Below are positions 1 to 11,078 of a stretch of DNA of 64,000 nucleotides, in pieces (position 1 is the first letter of the stretch; each line of letters starts with the position of its first letter). Under the pieces are notes generated by a model that ran no database searches, had not been told where the DNA came from, and was given only the letters and a program-made list of their open reading frames with translations. Origin of the DNA: Anadara kagoshimensis (taxonomy: Eukaryota > Mollusca > Bivalvia > Arcoida > Arcidae); the NCBI GenBank assembly GCA_021292105.1, contig CM037857.1:34294680-34358679 (forward strand), given 5' to 3'. A program made the translations under genes and the position numbers.

Positions 1-3000
1 AACCAATACTTGTGTTATTTCAAAAACACACGCTCCGTTGCAAATATGACATGACGGCTGTTAATTCCCATCATTCCACACTTTGGAACACATTGTTCCT
101 GATTCCAGTGACGTATTACAAATCCATGGCCAATTTTGGTTTTAAACATATTTCTGTTTATTAAAAAAATGTGGTGTTATTTCAAAAAACACGCTACCGG
201 TTCCACATCTGACAATGCTGACTGTTAGTTCCCATCATTCTACAACTTTGGAACACATTGTTCCTGATTCCAACGACGTATTTACAAATCGGTAGCCAAT
301 TTTGGTTTTGAGCTGATATGTGTATTATTGCTGTAAAACCAAGAATTGTGTTATTTCAAAAACACGCTACCGGTTGCAAATCTGACATGAGCGGCTGTTA
401 ATTCCCATCATTCCACAACTTTGGAACACATTGTTCCTGATTCCAACGACGTATTTACAAATCGGTAGCCAATTTTGGTTTTGAGCTGATATGTGTATTA
501 TTGCTATAAAACCAAGAATTGTGTTATTTCAAAAATATGCTACCGGTTGCAATCTGACATGACCAGCTGTTAATTCCCATCATTCCACAACTTTGGAACA
601 CATTGTTCCTGATTCCAATGACGTATTAACAAATCCATAGCCAATTTTGATTTTAAACAGTATTTCTGTTTATTAAAAAAATGTGGTGTTATTTAAAACA
701 CGCTACCGGTTCCACATCTGACAATGCTGGCTGTTAGTTCCCATCATTCCACAACTTTGAACACATTGTTCCTGATTCCAATGACGTATTTACAAATCGG
801 TAGCCAATTTTGGTTTTGAGCTGATATGTGTATTATTGCTGTAAAACCAAGAATTGTGTTATTTCAAAAAACACGCTACCGGTTGCAAATCTGACATGAC
901 CAGCTGTTAATTCCCATCATTCCACAACTTTGGAACACATTGTTCCTGATTCCAATGACGTATTAACAAATCCATAGCCAATTTTGATTTTAAACAGTAT
1001 TTCTGTTTATTAAAAAAATGTGGTGTTATTTAAAAAAACACGCTACCGGTTCCACATCTGACAATGCTGACTGTAAGTTCCCATCATTTTACAACTTTGG
1101 AACACATTGTTCCTGAATCCAATGACGTATTAACAAATCGGTAGCCAATTTTGGTTTTGAGCTGATATGTGTATTATTGCTGTAAACCAGAATTGTGTTA
1201 TTTCAAAAACACGCTACCGGTTGCAAATCTGACATGAGCGGCTGTTAATTCCCATCATTCCACAACTTTGGAACACATTGTTCATGATTCCAACGACGTA
1301 TTTACAAATCAGTAGCCAATTTTGGTTTTGAGCTGAATGTGTATTATTGCTGTAAAACCAAGAATTGTGTTATTTCAAAAATACGCTACCGTTGCAATCT
1401 GATATGACCAGCTGTTAATTCCCATCATTCCACAACTTTGGAACATTGTTCCTGATTCCAATGACGTATTAAAAATCCATAGCCAATTTTGATTTTAAAC
1501 AGTATTTCTGTATTAAAAAAATGTGGTGTTATTTAAAAAACACGCTACCGGTTCCACATCTGACAATGCTGACTGTTAGTTCCCATCATTCTACAACTTT
1601 GGAACACATTGTTCCTGAATCCAATGACGTATTAACAAATCGGTAGCCAATTTTGGTTTTGAGCTGATATGTGTATTATTGCTGTAAAACCAAGAATTGT
1701 GTTATTTCAAAAACACGCTACCGGTTGCAAATCTGACATGACCGGCTGTTAATTCCCATCATTCCACAACTTTGGAACACATTGTTCCTGATTCCAACGA
1801 CGTATTTACAAATCGGTAGCCAATTTTGGTTTTGAGCTGATATGTGTATTATTGCTGTAAAACCAAGAATTGGGTTATTTCAAAAAACAAGCTACCGTTT
1901 CCACATCTGACATGAGCGGCTGTTAATTCCCATCATTCCACAACTTTGGAACACCTTGTTCCTGATCCATGACGTATTAACAAATCGTAGCCAATTTTGT
2001 TTTGAGCTGATATGTGTATTATTGCTGTAAAACCAAGAATTGTGTTATTTCAAAAATACTTTACCGGTTGCAAATCTGAAATGAGCGGCTGTTAATTCCC
2101 ATCATTCCACAACTTTGGAACACATTGTTCCTGAATCCAATCACATATTAAAATCGGTAGCCAATTTTGGTTTTGAGCTAATATATGTATTATTGCTGTA
2201 AAACCAAGACTTGGTTTTTCAAAAAACACGCTACCGGTTGCAAATGACATGAGGCGCTGTTAATTCCCATCATTCCACAACTTTGGAACACATTGTTCCT
2301 GATTCCAGTGACGTATTAACAAATCCATGGCCAATTTTGGTTTTAAACAGTATTTCTGTTTTATTAAAAAAATGTGGTGTTATTTCAAAAACACGCTACC
2401 GGTTCCACATCTGACAATGCTGACTGTTAGTTCCCATCATTCTACAACTTTGGAACACATTGTTCCTGATTCCAACGACGTATTTACAAATCGGTAGCCA
2501 ATTTTGGTTTTGAGCTGATATGTGTATTATTGCTGTAAAACCAAATTGTGTTATTTCAAAAAACACGCTACCGGTTGCAAATCTGACATGAGCGGCTGTT
2601 AATTCCCATCATTCCACAACTTTGGACACATTGTTCCTGATTCCAACGACGTATTTACAATCGGTAGCCAATTTTGGTTTTGAGCTGATATGTGTATTAT
2701 TGCTATAAAACCAAGAATTGTGTTATTTCAAAAATATGCTACCGGTTGCAAATCTGACATGACCAGCTGTTAATTCCCATCATTCCACAACTTTGGAACA
2801 CATTGTTCCTGATTCCAATGACGTATTAACAAATCCATAGCCAATTTTGATTTTAAACAGTATTTCTGTTTATTAAAAAAATGTGGTGTTATTTAAAAAA
2901 ACGCTACCGGTTCCACATCTGACAATGCTGGCTGTTAGTTCCCATCATTCCACAACTTTGGAACACTTGTTCCTGATTCCAATGACGTATTTACAAATAG

Positions 3001-4748
3001 GTAGCCATTTTGGTTTTGAGCTGATATGTGTATTATTGCTGTAAAACCAAGAATTGTTTTATTTCAAAAAACACGCTACCGGTTGCAAATCTGACATGAG
3101 CGCTGTTAATTCCCATTATTCCACAACTTTGGAACACATTGTTCCTGATTCCAACGACGTATTTACAAATCATAGCCAATTTTGGTTTTGAGCTGATAGT
3201 GTATTATTGCTGTAAAACCAAGAATTGTGTTATTTCAAAAAACACGCTACCGGTTGCAAATCTGACATGAGCGGCTGTTAATTCCCATCATTCCACAACT
3301 TTGGAACACATTGTTCCTGATTCCAACGACGTATTTACAAATCGGTAGCCAATTTTGGTTTTGAGCTGATATGTGTATTATTGCTGTAAAACCAAGAATT
3401 GTGTTATTTCAAAAATATGCTACCGGTTGCAAATCTGACATGACCAGCTGTTAATTCCCATCATTCCACAACTTTGGAACACATTGTTCCTGATTCCATG
3501 ACGTATTAACAAATCCATGGCCAATTTTGATTTTAAACAGTATTTCTGTTTATTAAAAAATGTGTGTTTTCAAAAAATACGCTACCGGTTCCACATCTGA
3601 CAATGCTGACTGTTAGTTCCCATCATTCTACAACTTTGGAACACATTGTTCCTGAATCCAATGACGTATTAACAAATCCATAGCCAATTTTGATTTTAAA
3701 CAGTATTTCTGTTTATTAAAAAAATGTGGTGTTATTTCAAAAAACACGCTACCGGTTCCACATCTGACAATGCTGACTGTTAGTTCCCATCATTCTACAA
3801 CTTTGGAACACATTGTTCCTGAATCCAATGACGTATTAACAAATCGGTAGCCAATTTTGGTTTTGAGCTGATATGTGTATTATAGCTGTAAAACCAAGAA
3901 TTATGTTATTTCAAAAAACACGCAACCGGTTGCAAATCTGACATGACTGGCTGTTAATTCCCATCATTCCACAACTTTGGAACACATTGTTCCTGATTCC
4001 AATGACGTATTTACAAATCATAGCCAATTTTGGTTTTGAGCTGATATGTGTATTATTGCTGTAAAACCAAGAATTGTGTTATTTCAAAAAACACGCTACC
4101 GGTTGCAAATCTGACATGAGCGGCTGTTAATTCCCATCATTCCACAACTTTGGAACACATTGTTCCTGATTCCAACGACGTATTTACAAATCGGTAGCCA
4201 ATTTTGGTTTTGAGCTGATATGTGTATTATTGCTGTAAAACCAAGAATTGTTTTATTTCAAAAAACACGCTACCGGTTGCAAATCTGACATGAGCGGCTG
4301 TTAATTCCCATCATTCCACAACTTTGGAACACATTGTTCCTGAATCCAAGGACGTATTAACAAATTGGTAGACAATTTTGGTTTTGAGCTGATATGTGTA
4401 TTATTGCTGTAAAACCAAATTGTGTTATTTCAAAAAACACGCTACCGGTTGCAAATCTGACATGAGCGGCTGTTAATTCCCATCATTCCACAACTTTGGA
4501 ACACATTGTTCCCGATTCCAATGACGTATTTACAAATCGGTAGCCAATTTTGGTGTTAAGCTGATATGTGTATTATTGCTGTAAAACCAAGAATTGGGTT
4601 ATTTAAAAAAAATGGTACCGGTTGCAAATCTGACATGAGCGGCTGTTAATTCCCATCATTCCACAACTTGGAACACATTGTTCCTGAATCCAATGACGTA
4701 TTAACAAATCGGTAGCCAATTTTGGTTTTGAGCTGTTATGTGTATTAT
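1..4748. repeat. Satellite array, about 173-bp unit, roughly 27 copies
   Basis: Head-to-tail copies recur about every 173 bp; for example the 'attattgct.taaaacc' segment lies near 328 and again near 501. Two half-unit variants alternate. The common one reads 'gtagccaattttggttttg', then 'agctgatatgtgtattattg'. The rarer one reads 'catagccaattttgatttta' and runs into 'cagtatttctgtttatt'; it is seen near 141, 651, 990, 1490, 2340, 2850, 3530 and 3690. Nearly every unit has the palindrome GGAACAcatTGTTCC. Divergence between copies is low, mostly single-base indels. The array continues beyond the left edge and ends abruptly where transposon sequence starts. No coding potential seen. Confidence 0.97.
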
Positions 4749-4826
4749 TCGCTCTTTGCGGCCAACTGTTCAACCAGAGTTATCGTCCTGAATGCAGGCA
4801 TAGTCTAACTTCCTGTCAAGGTCATA
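4749..4826 (+). repeat. Left inverted repeat of the outer element
   Basis: The segment with TTTGCGGC, AGAGTTATCGT, TGCAGG, ACTTCC and CATAG recurs in the same order in the reverse complement of 18072-18149, at roughly three-quarters identity. It begins exactly where the satellite stops. It may be sub-terminal if the true end lies within the array. Confidence 0.6.
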
Positions 4827-5057
4827 GATTGTCATAACTATTTAGATAGGATTGGACGCTTTGGTAAGCCTGTTAAGCTGCACAATTTGCCTAAGGAGCC
4901 GTATTTAAGGAAAGCATGGATGATTGCGATAAGTCGGAAGGATTTCTCTCCAAAAAGGACGTTTGTTTGCTCGGACCATTTTCCAAACGGCGATGGCAGA
5001 ACCTGGCGACATAAAGTGCCAAGTTTGTTCTCCCTCAGAAGAAAACCAAACCAGTTG
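4815..5057 (+). pseudogene. THAP zinc-finger exon of the outer transposase
   Basis: The reading frame gives ...DCHNYLDRIG..., then KLHNLPKEPYLRKAW, then FVCSDHF and HKVPSLFS. This matches the C2CH THAP finger: a Cys near the start (DCHN), the conserved Trp after the Pro, the C-x2-H of VCSDHF and the closing VPSxF. THAP fingers bind the transposon ends in this kind of transposase. The first Cys of the finger is not visible where expected, and the start codon is not certain. A donor-like GTAAAC at 5058 would end the exon. The next exon is at 5899. Confidence 0.75.
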
Positions 5058-5345
5058 GTAAACGCACCAGCAAGAACAGTAGTAAAATAGTGCAGATCCA
5101 GGGCAGTTTGTTGAACATGTCCAACATGATGTTGGCACTTTTCACACCTATGTAGTAATAACAATAAACTTTATCTGTTTATATTCAATTACAGTGTTCA
5201 TCATATCATGGAAATCTTTATATAGCATATGTTTGTATATGAATATTAACATACTATGCTGTTACATTTACAGTAAATCTACTGTGAATATGGTCCCAGT
5301 TCTAAAACCATCAAAATCATTTCAATATATATACATTTTAAAAAC

Positions 5346-5590
5346 TAGGGTGGCTTAGCAGTTAAGACTTTGATCCTAAAATCAAAGGGCTCTTACTTCT
5401 GTGGGTTAGATCCCTGCTGGGACCATGTGTGAGAAAATGAATTTCCCTTCCCATTGGCCCTTACTGGGTGGCTGGTGTCAGTTTAGTGTGACCATGTGAT
5501 GTGTTAATCTGCAATATTGTGTACCAGTGTGCTAGCACTCTAAAGGTGACCACGGTGTGCTTTATTACAAAGCGGATCACAAACACTACA
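5346..5590 (+). mobile_element. tRNA-derived SINE copy (third type) in a transposase intron
   Basis: An A-box-like GGTGGCTTAGCAGTTAAGA and a B-box-like GGGTTAGATCCC lie about 50 bp apart, followed by an unrelated body. This is the layout of a Pol III promoter in a tRNA-derived SINE. It lies in the intron between the THAP and HTH exons. Boundaries are approximate and no target duplication was identified. Confidence 0.55.
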
Positions 5591-5898
5591 CATAATCATG
5601 CACCACTTGAAATTTGTGAATAGATTGACCCATTAAATCATTGCATGGTCCTGAAATGATATACCAGTATATGTCATGTTTAATAGGACAGTTTAATTCT
5701 AGTACAAACAAATTTTAATGAGGTCTTGAAATATTTGAAACATTCAAATCTTAAATAATGCATAAGAAGCTTCACTTAATTTGAAAGTGAATAATTTTTT
5801 TCAGACCTTATGAAAACATTTAAAGTGCAATTCAATTCTTAGAAAAGGGGAAATCTCATTCTCTTATTCATCTCTCTCTCATCTTTTTTTTATTTTAG

Positions 5899-6313
5899 AT
5901 ATGCCAAGGATACTAAAGCATCAGTATCATGTACAGGTCCTAGCATGTTGGCAGTGTATCAGAATATCCAAGTCAAGCTTTCATCAGTAGATGAATCTAC
6001 AATTAGTGACAGACCAGAAATCACAATTGAGGATATACAAAGCAGTGATACCCAGATTCAGTTTTACACAGGGTTGCCAGATTTTTCAACATTCATGGCA
6101 TTATTTGACTGTTTAACTGAACATGGGGCTGACAAAATTATCATAGATAATAATTTAAGAACTGCAACAGGTAAAAGAAAATTGAGACTGATAGATGAGT
6201 TTCTTATGGTTATGATGAGATTGAGATTAGGACTACTGTTGAAGGACTTGGAGTATAGGTTTAGAATCTCAGCTAGTAGAATATCTAGAATCTTTAGTGC
6301 CTGGATAACATTT
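5899..6313 (+). pseudogene. HTH_Tnp_4 exon of the outer transposase (first half)
   Basis: The exon follows a pyrimidine-rich acceptor ending TTTTAG at 5898. It reads ...FYTGLPDFSTFMALFDCL..., then LIDEFLMVMMRLRLGLLL and ISASRISRIFSAWITF. The last stretch is the helix-turn-helix that precedes DDE_Tnp_4 in this family (typically DEFLLxLMRLRLGLL...FxISxSxVSRIFxxWI). The exon stops being transposase after ITF because another transposon is inserted at 6314. The same reading frame resumes at 14293 (ICKCLQSIVYLPKLDD), directly after the duplicated ATTT. Confidence 0.85.
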
Positions 6314-6316
6314 GAT

Positions 6317-6522
6317 TGGCGTCACGACAAAAGGGACCTTATCTCTTCTACGTCACAAACGAGATAATCAAGTCAAAGTTTTACCTTTTTCGCGCTGAAA
6401 AACACGGAAAACACGGAAGTCAGCTATTTATTTCTGAAGACGGCGGTGACTATGCGGATTGGTATTCAAATGTATTAGTGTTTGAAACACAGTGTAGTCT
6501 ATCTACTATAATGGAATCTGAG
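6317..6522 (+). pseudogene. Inner transposase gene, exon 1
   Basis: The open frame includes FYLFRAEKHGKHG, then QLFISEDGGDYADWYSN and LVFETQCSLSTIMESE, ending at a GTAATT donor (6523). The frame enters the next exon in phase 0 at 8906. No ATG starts it; the frame runs back into the terminal inverted repeat, so the true start was either lost or lies at a non-AUG codon. I recognise the later exons better than this one; its membership rests on phase and position. Confidence 0.55.
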
Positions 6523-8164
6523 GTAATTTAAAACAAAATGTTCAGTATAAAGCATTTTATTCCACATTTATATATAACATCTACATAATCTTGACATTAA
6601 ACTTACACAATCAGATTCTCCGATTATTTTTTCACTATCGTAGATATCCTTTTAAGTTTCAACATTTACGGATAGATTTTAATTTTATGTGAAGTTAAAA
6701 ATAATTTGAACCGTAATATAATATATTCCATTTAACACACGAAAACCAGTTTTGACTAAGTTTAAAAATAATGCAGACGGATTTTTTTTAACTTTCAAAA
6801 ATATCATGTTGATTCGAAATATCTCGATCTACGAAACTGACAAATGTTTTGAAAAATTATCGTCAGAAAGTATACTACATCAGCAATACAAAGTAAAACC
6901 ACATTAAAATAATCTATCCTCTAAAAATATTTACAGATTTCTGTTCCAAAAAAGGGAATGTTCGTTCTAAAAAATTGGAAAATTAACTACGCAGACTAGC
7001 TATTGATCTACTGCGTAAATGACGCTAAAACACTGCGTATAAAACATGTAGCCTGTCTGTTTTCCTTATTTACATGATTGAATAATGATTACAATATATT
7101 TAAACAAATAAGCAAGATCCAAAAAAAAAAAAAATGCAAATTAACAATAACACAGCCGAACCTATTCAACCGTTAGCTCGCCCTACTCAGTCTAGAGAAG
7201 TCATGTCGAGATACCGAGTGTCTTCTTTTACGTCCGTACTATGAGGTCATAAACTAGATCGTTGGTTGACGATGCAAATCGTTGACTTATCATACAACAT
7301 ATTTAAATGTAAATTATTGTACGATAGTTTACGCAATGTTAATTTAATTTACAAGACTGTCCAAATGGCTGAAATCACAGATGCTCTACAATATATAACC
7401 ATGTATCAAACTGGGAAGGTAGTAAATTATTATCTAGAACACTTGCCTATGTAATTTGACGCATGTTTTCGATTCCCAGATCGACCCTGGATTTCTCCTT
7501 AAAATTTGGTTCCCAATATGACCCTCAAAAGTATTTAATCAGCAATTTCAGTCCATCAGGAGGATTTGGGTATGGAATTCCCCACTTGTTTGAAACTCAA
7601 GAAAATGGGGAATTAATGTAGCGATCTGGCTAGCTCAGTTGGTAGAGCACTCATCTATAAAGTGCTTTCATGAGGTCTTTGATTCGATCATTGGTGCGAC
7701 CACGCATCTGCAATTTTTGTTCTTCTTGTTACAAGCGCAATCGAAAATGCTATACGTTTATTTACACAGATAATATTTATAGTAGTTAAATGGCCTACCA
7801 TGGAATAAAATAATTTTTAACTGAAAAAATGTAACTGTTTCCAAATAAAACAAATACTATATATCCCAAGTACAGAAATATCAAAACGGGCGAAATAAAA
7901 AAATCAAATTAAGCTATAGCATTTCGCATTTTCGGATTTTGGTCGCAAAAATTAAATTGAAACAAATTAAAACATATCATTGAAATTCCGTAATATAAAA
8001 ATACACATATGGTATGACTACTATGACTACATGTTTTCTGTTTAATTCAAAAGTTACTTGTAACATAACGATTTCAATTTCCATTTTCAAACTTAAGTTA
8101 ATGGATATATCAATCTGAACGAAATATTGTGTTGGAAGAATGTTCTTAGTTTTAAAGACTATTC
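6523..8164. other. Intron of the inner transposase gene
   Basis: AT-rich non-coding sequence. Besides a tRNA-like segment at 7624-7706, nothing recognisable was found. A 62-codon open frame at 7266-7454 has no motif and looks like chance. Confidence 0.5.
7624..7706 (+). repeat. tRNA-like segment, probably a SINE head or tRNA relic
   Basis: TGGCTAGCTCAGTTGGTAGA is a near-perfect A box, and GATTCGATC about 40 bp on resembles a B box. The bases around the T-loop do not pair and no acceptor stem closes, so this is not a working tRNA. It shares its head with the main SINE family of this window. Confidence 0.6.
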
Positions 8165-8395
8165 GTAGTGGGAGGTTGGGTTCGAACGTGGACCGAGTCT
8201 GACAAAGACTTGAAATTAGGTAGTGTTTGTTTTTCTTTCAACAATTACTCGGCATTTAGAAATGAAAGGCACGAGGTAAAACCCGATGTTTTGTTCAACG
8301 GTAGGTGTGTCACACATGACCAAAGACCCCTCCCACATGTCAGCGTACTGCAACGGTATAACATTCTAGCACGTCTAGCCAATGAAGTCTCAATT
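8165..8395 (+). mobile_element. Old fragment of the main tRNA-derived SINE
   Basis: GTGGGAGGTTGGGTTCGAAC and the following 'gagtctgac.aagacttgaaa' match the B-box region and body of the SINE just downstream. The A box is missing. It is more diverged than the next copy. Confidence 0.6.
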
Positions 8396-8400
8396 TTAGT

Positions 8401-8790
8401 GACCACTTCAATAGCTCAATTGAAAGAGTGTTCGCCTGTATGTTGGATGTTGTGGGTTCGAACCCCGGTCGGGTCTGACCAAGACTTCGTAGTGACTTTT
8501 ATTTTGCCAAGCAATCAGCATAATCCATTAGAAATGAAAGTCACAGGGTCCTTCGGAAGGGACCTTAAAACCGATTCCCAGTGTCACGGCAGGCGTGACA
8601 CACACTGCAGGCGTGACACGTAATAGAACCCTCCGTGAACATTTCTCTGTGTACAAAGCAAAGGTAACATATAGCTGGTGAAGTCTCGATATAAGTGAAA
8701 TATTTCACATTAAATCACATTCAATCAATCAATTTAGTGAAATAGTTTTGACTGGGATGTTAAACTATATTCAATTGATCAATCATTTAA
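8401..8790 (+). mobile_element. tRNA-derived SINE (main family), plus strand
   Basis: A-box-like AATAGCTCAATTGAAAGAGT, then B box GGGTTCGAACCCC, a body with 'gtctgaccaagacttcgtag', and the family's 3' part with CTCGATATAAGTGAAATATT and TTGACTGGGATGTTAAAC. It lies in the intron just before exon 2 of the inner transposase. Other copies of the family are at 15241, 18180, 32465, 57367, 58388 and 63797, all on the minus strand. Confidence 0.85.
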
Positions 8791-8905
8791 CCTTGCTCCT
8801 GCTTTTGTGAGATTGAGACCCCGGGATTTCCCTACACTTGTGAATATACAATGTGTATAAATATTATATAACTGAGATTTATTTCAGATTTTCTTTCTTT
8901 TTTAG

Positions 8906-10377
8906 TTAATTGATTTTGTAAATGAGGAGTATTTTCCAGCATACCAAATATCGGTTCCGCTTAGAGCAAATGAAGTAAATTACATGTATGAAGACCATGA
9001 TAATGATGAGGAGGAAAGTGTACATTCAAGAACAGTTGAGGAGAGGGTTCAAACATTTTTATCCCAGTGTGATGAAGACCAAGACTGCCATATTGGGTAC
9101 AATAGGGATGAACTGGTGAGAAAGGTTTCTGGTGGCTGTGGCTGCGGTTCACATTGCTATTCAAATATTGAATTGGAGGAGATATATTAAAACATTTTAA
9201 ATATGCGGGAATTAACAAAAGGAGAGAAGGGAAAATTGACGAGTAAAGGCATAGGTCAGAAAGAAGAAACAACAGAAGGAACAAAGAGGAAAAGATACAG
9301 TTATAATTTTGATGATAGAGAAGTATGTAGGACAGCATTTTTGACCATTCATGACATAGGTATAAAATATTTAAAAAACATATTAAAGCATTTGAAATCA
9401 AATGGAGCCACACCACACACACATGGTAATGAAGGTCGCCGAGCAAAGCATGCCTTTTCTTTTGAAGACACCAAATTATGCGTTGCCTTCATTTTGAATT
9501 ATGCCTCCGAATATGGGTTACCACAGCCTGCTGCGCCATGTACCCACCGATCTTATTACCAGCGTACTGTACAAAGAAAGATACAGTCAAACCTGTCTAT
9601 AAAGGCCACTCAAGGGAACCAGTAAAAGTGGCCTTTATGGGCAGGTGGCCTTTATATACAGGTTCAAATAATATGAATAAAGAACAATTAGGATATAATT
9701 CTACTGGCCTTTATAAGCAGGTGACCTTTATATAGAAGTGGCCTTTAAGGCAGGTTGGACTGTATCCACAATTTGTATGTGGAATCCTGTACTGAGAATG
9801 GCAAACGTAGTGCAAAGTTAACGGTTTTTAAAAACATTTGGACCAACTGCTGCTCAAATATCAAAATAGCAAACCCGAGATTCGATGTATGTGCTACATG
9901 TGAACGTTTAAAAGATGGGATTGTGCAGGCAGTTACAGAACATGACAAGTTAGATGCTACACAGGCACTTACAGATCACACAAAAAGAACACAAAGTTTA
10001 CATCAATGATTGCAAACTGGCCAAAGAAGAACTCCCTTTAACATCTGCAGTGCCGAACATAGATCCATCTTCACCATGCTCAACAGATTTTAGTAATGTT
10101 CATTACACAGCCGATTTTGCCCAGTGCTTGATGCTACCACATAGATCTCGTCAGCCTGGACCACTCTACTTTTTAACAACTAAAAAAGTACATCTATTTG
10201 GCATATGCCAGGAAGGAAGACAACAGATGAACTACTTGATTGATGAAGCGGAAACGATTGGTGAAGATGGAAAATCCACCCATGGACCAAATGCTGTTAT
10301 ATCTATGTTAGACCATTTTCTGAAAACTCATGGATGCGGTGAAGTTAAATTTACACTTCATTGTGATAATTGTCCAG
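8906..10377 (+). pseudogene. Inner transposase gene, exon 2 (core domain)
   Basis: The exon follows a TTTTTTAG acceptor and ends at a GTATAT donor. It contains a Cys-rich knuckle (GGCGCGSHCYS), a conserved block (REVCRTAFLTIHDIG), FDVCATCERLKDGIV, then the catalytic-type block TADFAQCLMLPHRSRQPGPL, THGPNAVISMLDHFLK and FTLHCDNCPG. The D of 'DFAQ' and of 'CDNCPG' are likely DDE-type acidic residues. I know this architecture from mollusc and cnidarian transposon-derived proteins and tentatively call it DUF7869-like. Damage: an in-frame TAA at 9188, a MITE at 9584-9762, and a frame change near 9980. Confidence 0.75.
9584..9762. mobile_element. 179-bp TIR MITE with TA target duplication
   Basis: The left end CAGTCAAACCTGTCTATAAA and the inverted right end (CAGTCCAACCTGCCTTAAAG) form TIRs of about 28 bp. 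TA flanks both sides (9582-9583 and 9763-9764). This is the Tc1/mariner or pogo signature. It splits exon 2 of the inner transposase. A sister copy lies at 53278-53428, and its end motif seeds the 91-bp array at 49.3 kb. Confidence 0.9.
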
Positions 10378-10546
10378 GTATATACAATGAACTAAAACTG
10401 ATATATAACCTATCGTCTCAATTTTTGACAAAGATTAATTTTTTCTATTCTAAATTATTAGTTTTATCTTTACTGCTTTCGTTGCTAATTTCCAATGACC
10501 AATGTTACAAAACTGGAACCTACGATATTCATTGACTCAGCTAGAA

Positions 10547-10596
10547 AACACACACATACACACACACACACACACTCTCTCTCTCTCTCTCTCTCT
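10547..10596. repeat. Compound (CA)n(CT)n microsatellite
   Basis: CA dinucleotides followed directly by CT dinucleotides, in the intron between exons 2 and 3 of the inner transposase. Confidence 0.95.
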
Positions 10597-10780
10597 TGCA
10601 TACACACTACTGAATCAATAGACGCCTATTTATAACACCTAATCAGACTATCAAGACTAGTCATCTGTGAAATGTGTTTATCTATACATCCTGTAAGATT
10701 GTTACTGAAACTTGTTTATCTGTATATAATGTTTTTACTTTTACATGCATATTTATTTCTTAATTTTCATTATATTTTAG

Positions 10781-10931
10781 GCCAATTCAAAAATAGATAT
10801 CTCCTTGCCTATTTGATGTATCGTGTTATCACTGGTAAGAAAAGAGAGATTGAATTAAAGTTTCAAGTACCGGGTCACACTAGATGTCTTGTAGACGCTG
10901 GTTTCGCATATATAAAGAAATTATACCGTAG
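10781..10931 (+). pseudogene. Inner transposase gene, exon 3
   Basis: The acceptor TATTTTAG precedes GQFKNRYLLAYLMYRV, then QVPGHTRCLVDAGFAYIKK and LYRR, and a GTAAGT donor follows. With the previous exon it gives CDNCPGQ-KNR..., and GHTRCLVDAGFAYIKK is the most conserved block of the family. Phase 1 in and phase 2 out match the neighbouring exons. This exon carries no stop. Confidence 0.85.
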
Positions 10932-11078
10932 GTAAGTTTAAATCTTAGAGATTTAAAAGAACTATATGATGTTTTTGTAACACAAAAGAGATGACAGTTG
11001 ACTATACATTAGCGAGGGCAATGAACATATTTATTTATGTATTCACAGTCTAATTTTCTCTTTATTATAAAGATAGGT

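Noticed and set aside
4838-5164. Minus-strand frames over the THAP exon
   Set aside because: Shadows of the plus-strand THAP frame; no motif on the minus strand.
7624-7706. Functional tRNA gene
   Set aside because: A-box is good but the T-arm and acceptor stem do not pair; best seen as a SINE head or relic.
8961-9446. 161-codon minus-strand frame
   Set aside because: Antisense of exon 2 of the inner transposase; Leu/Ser-rich shadow.
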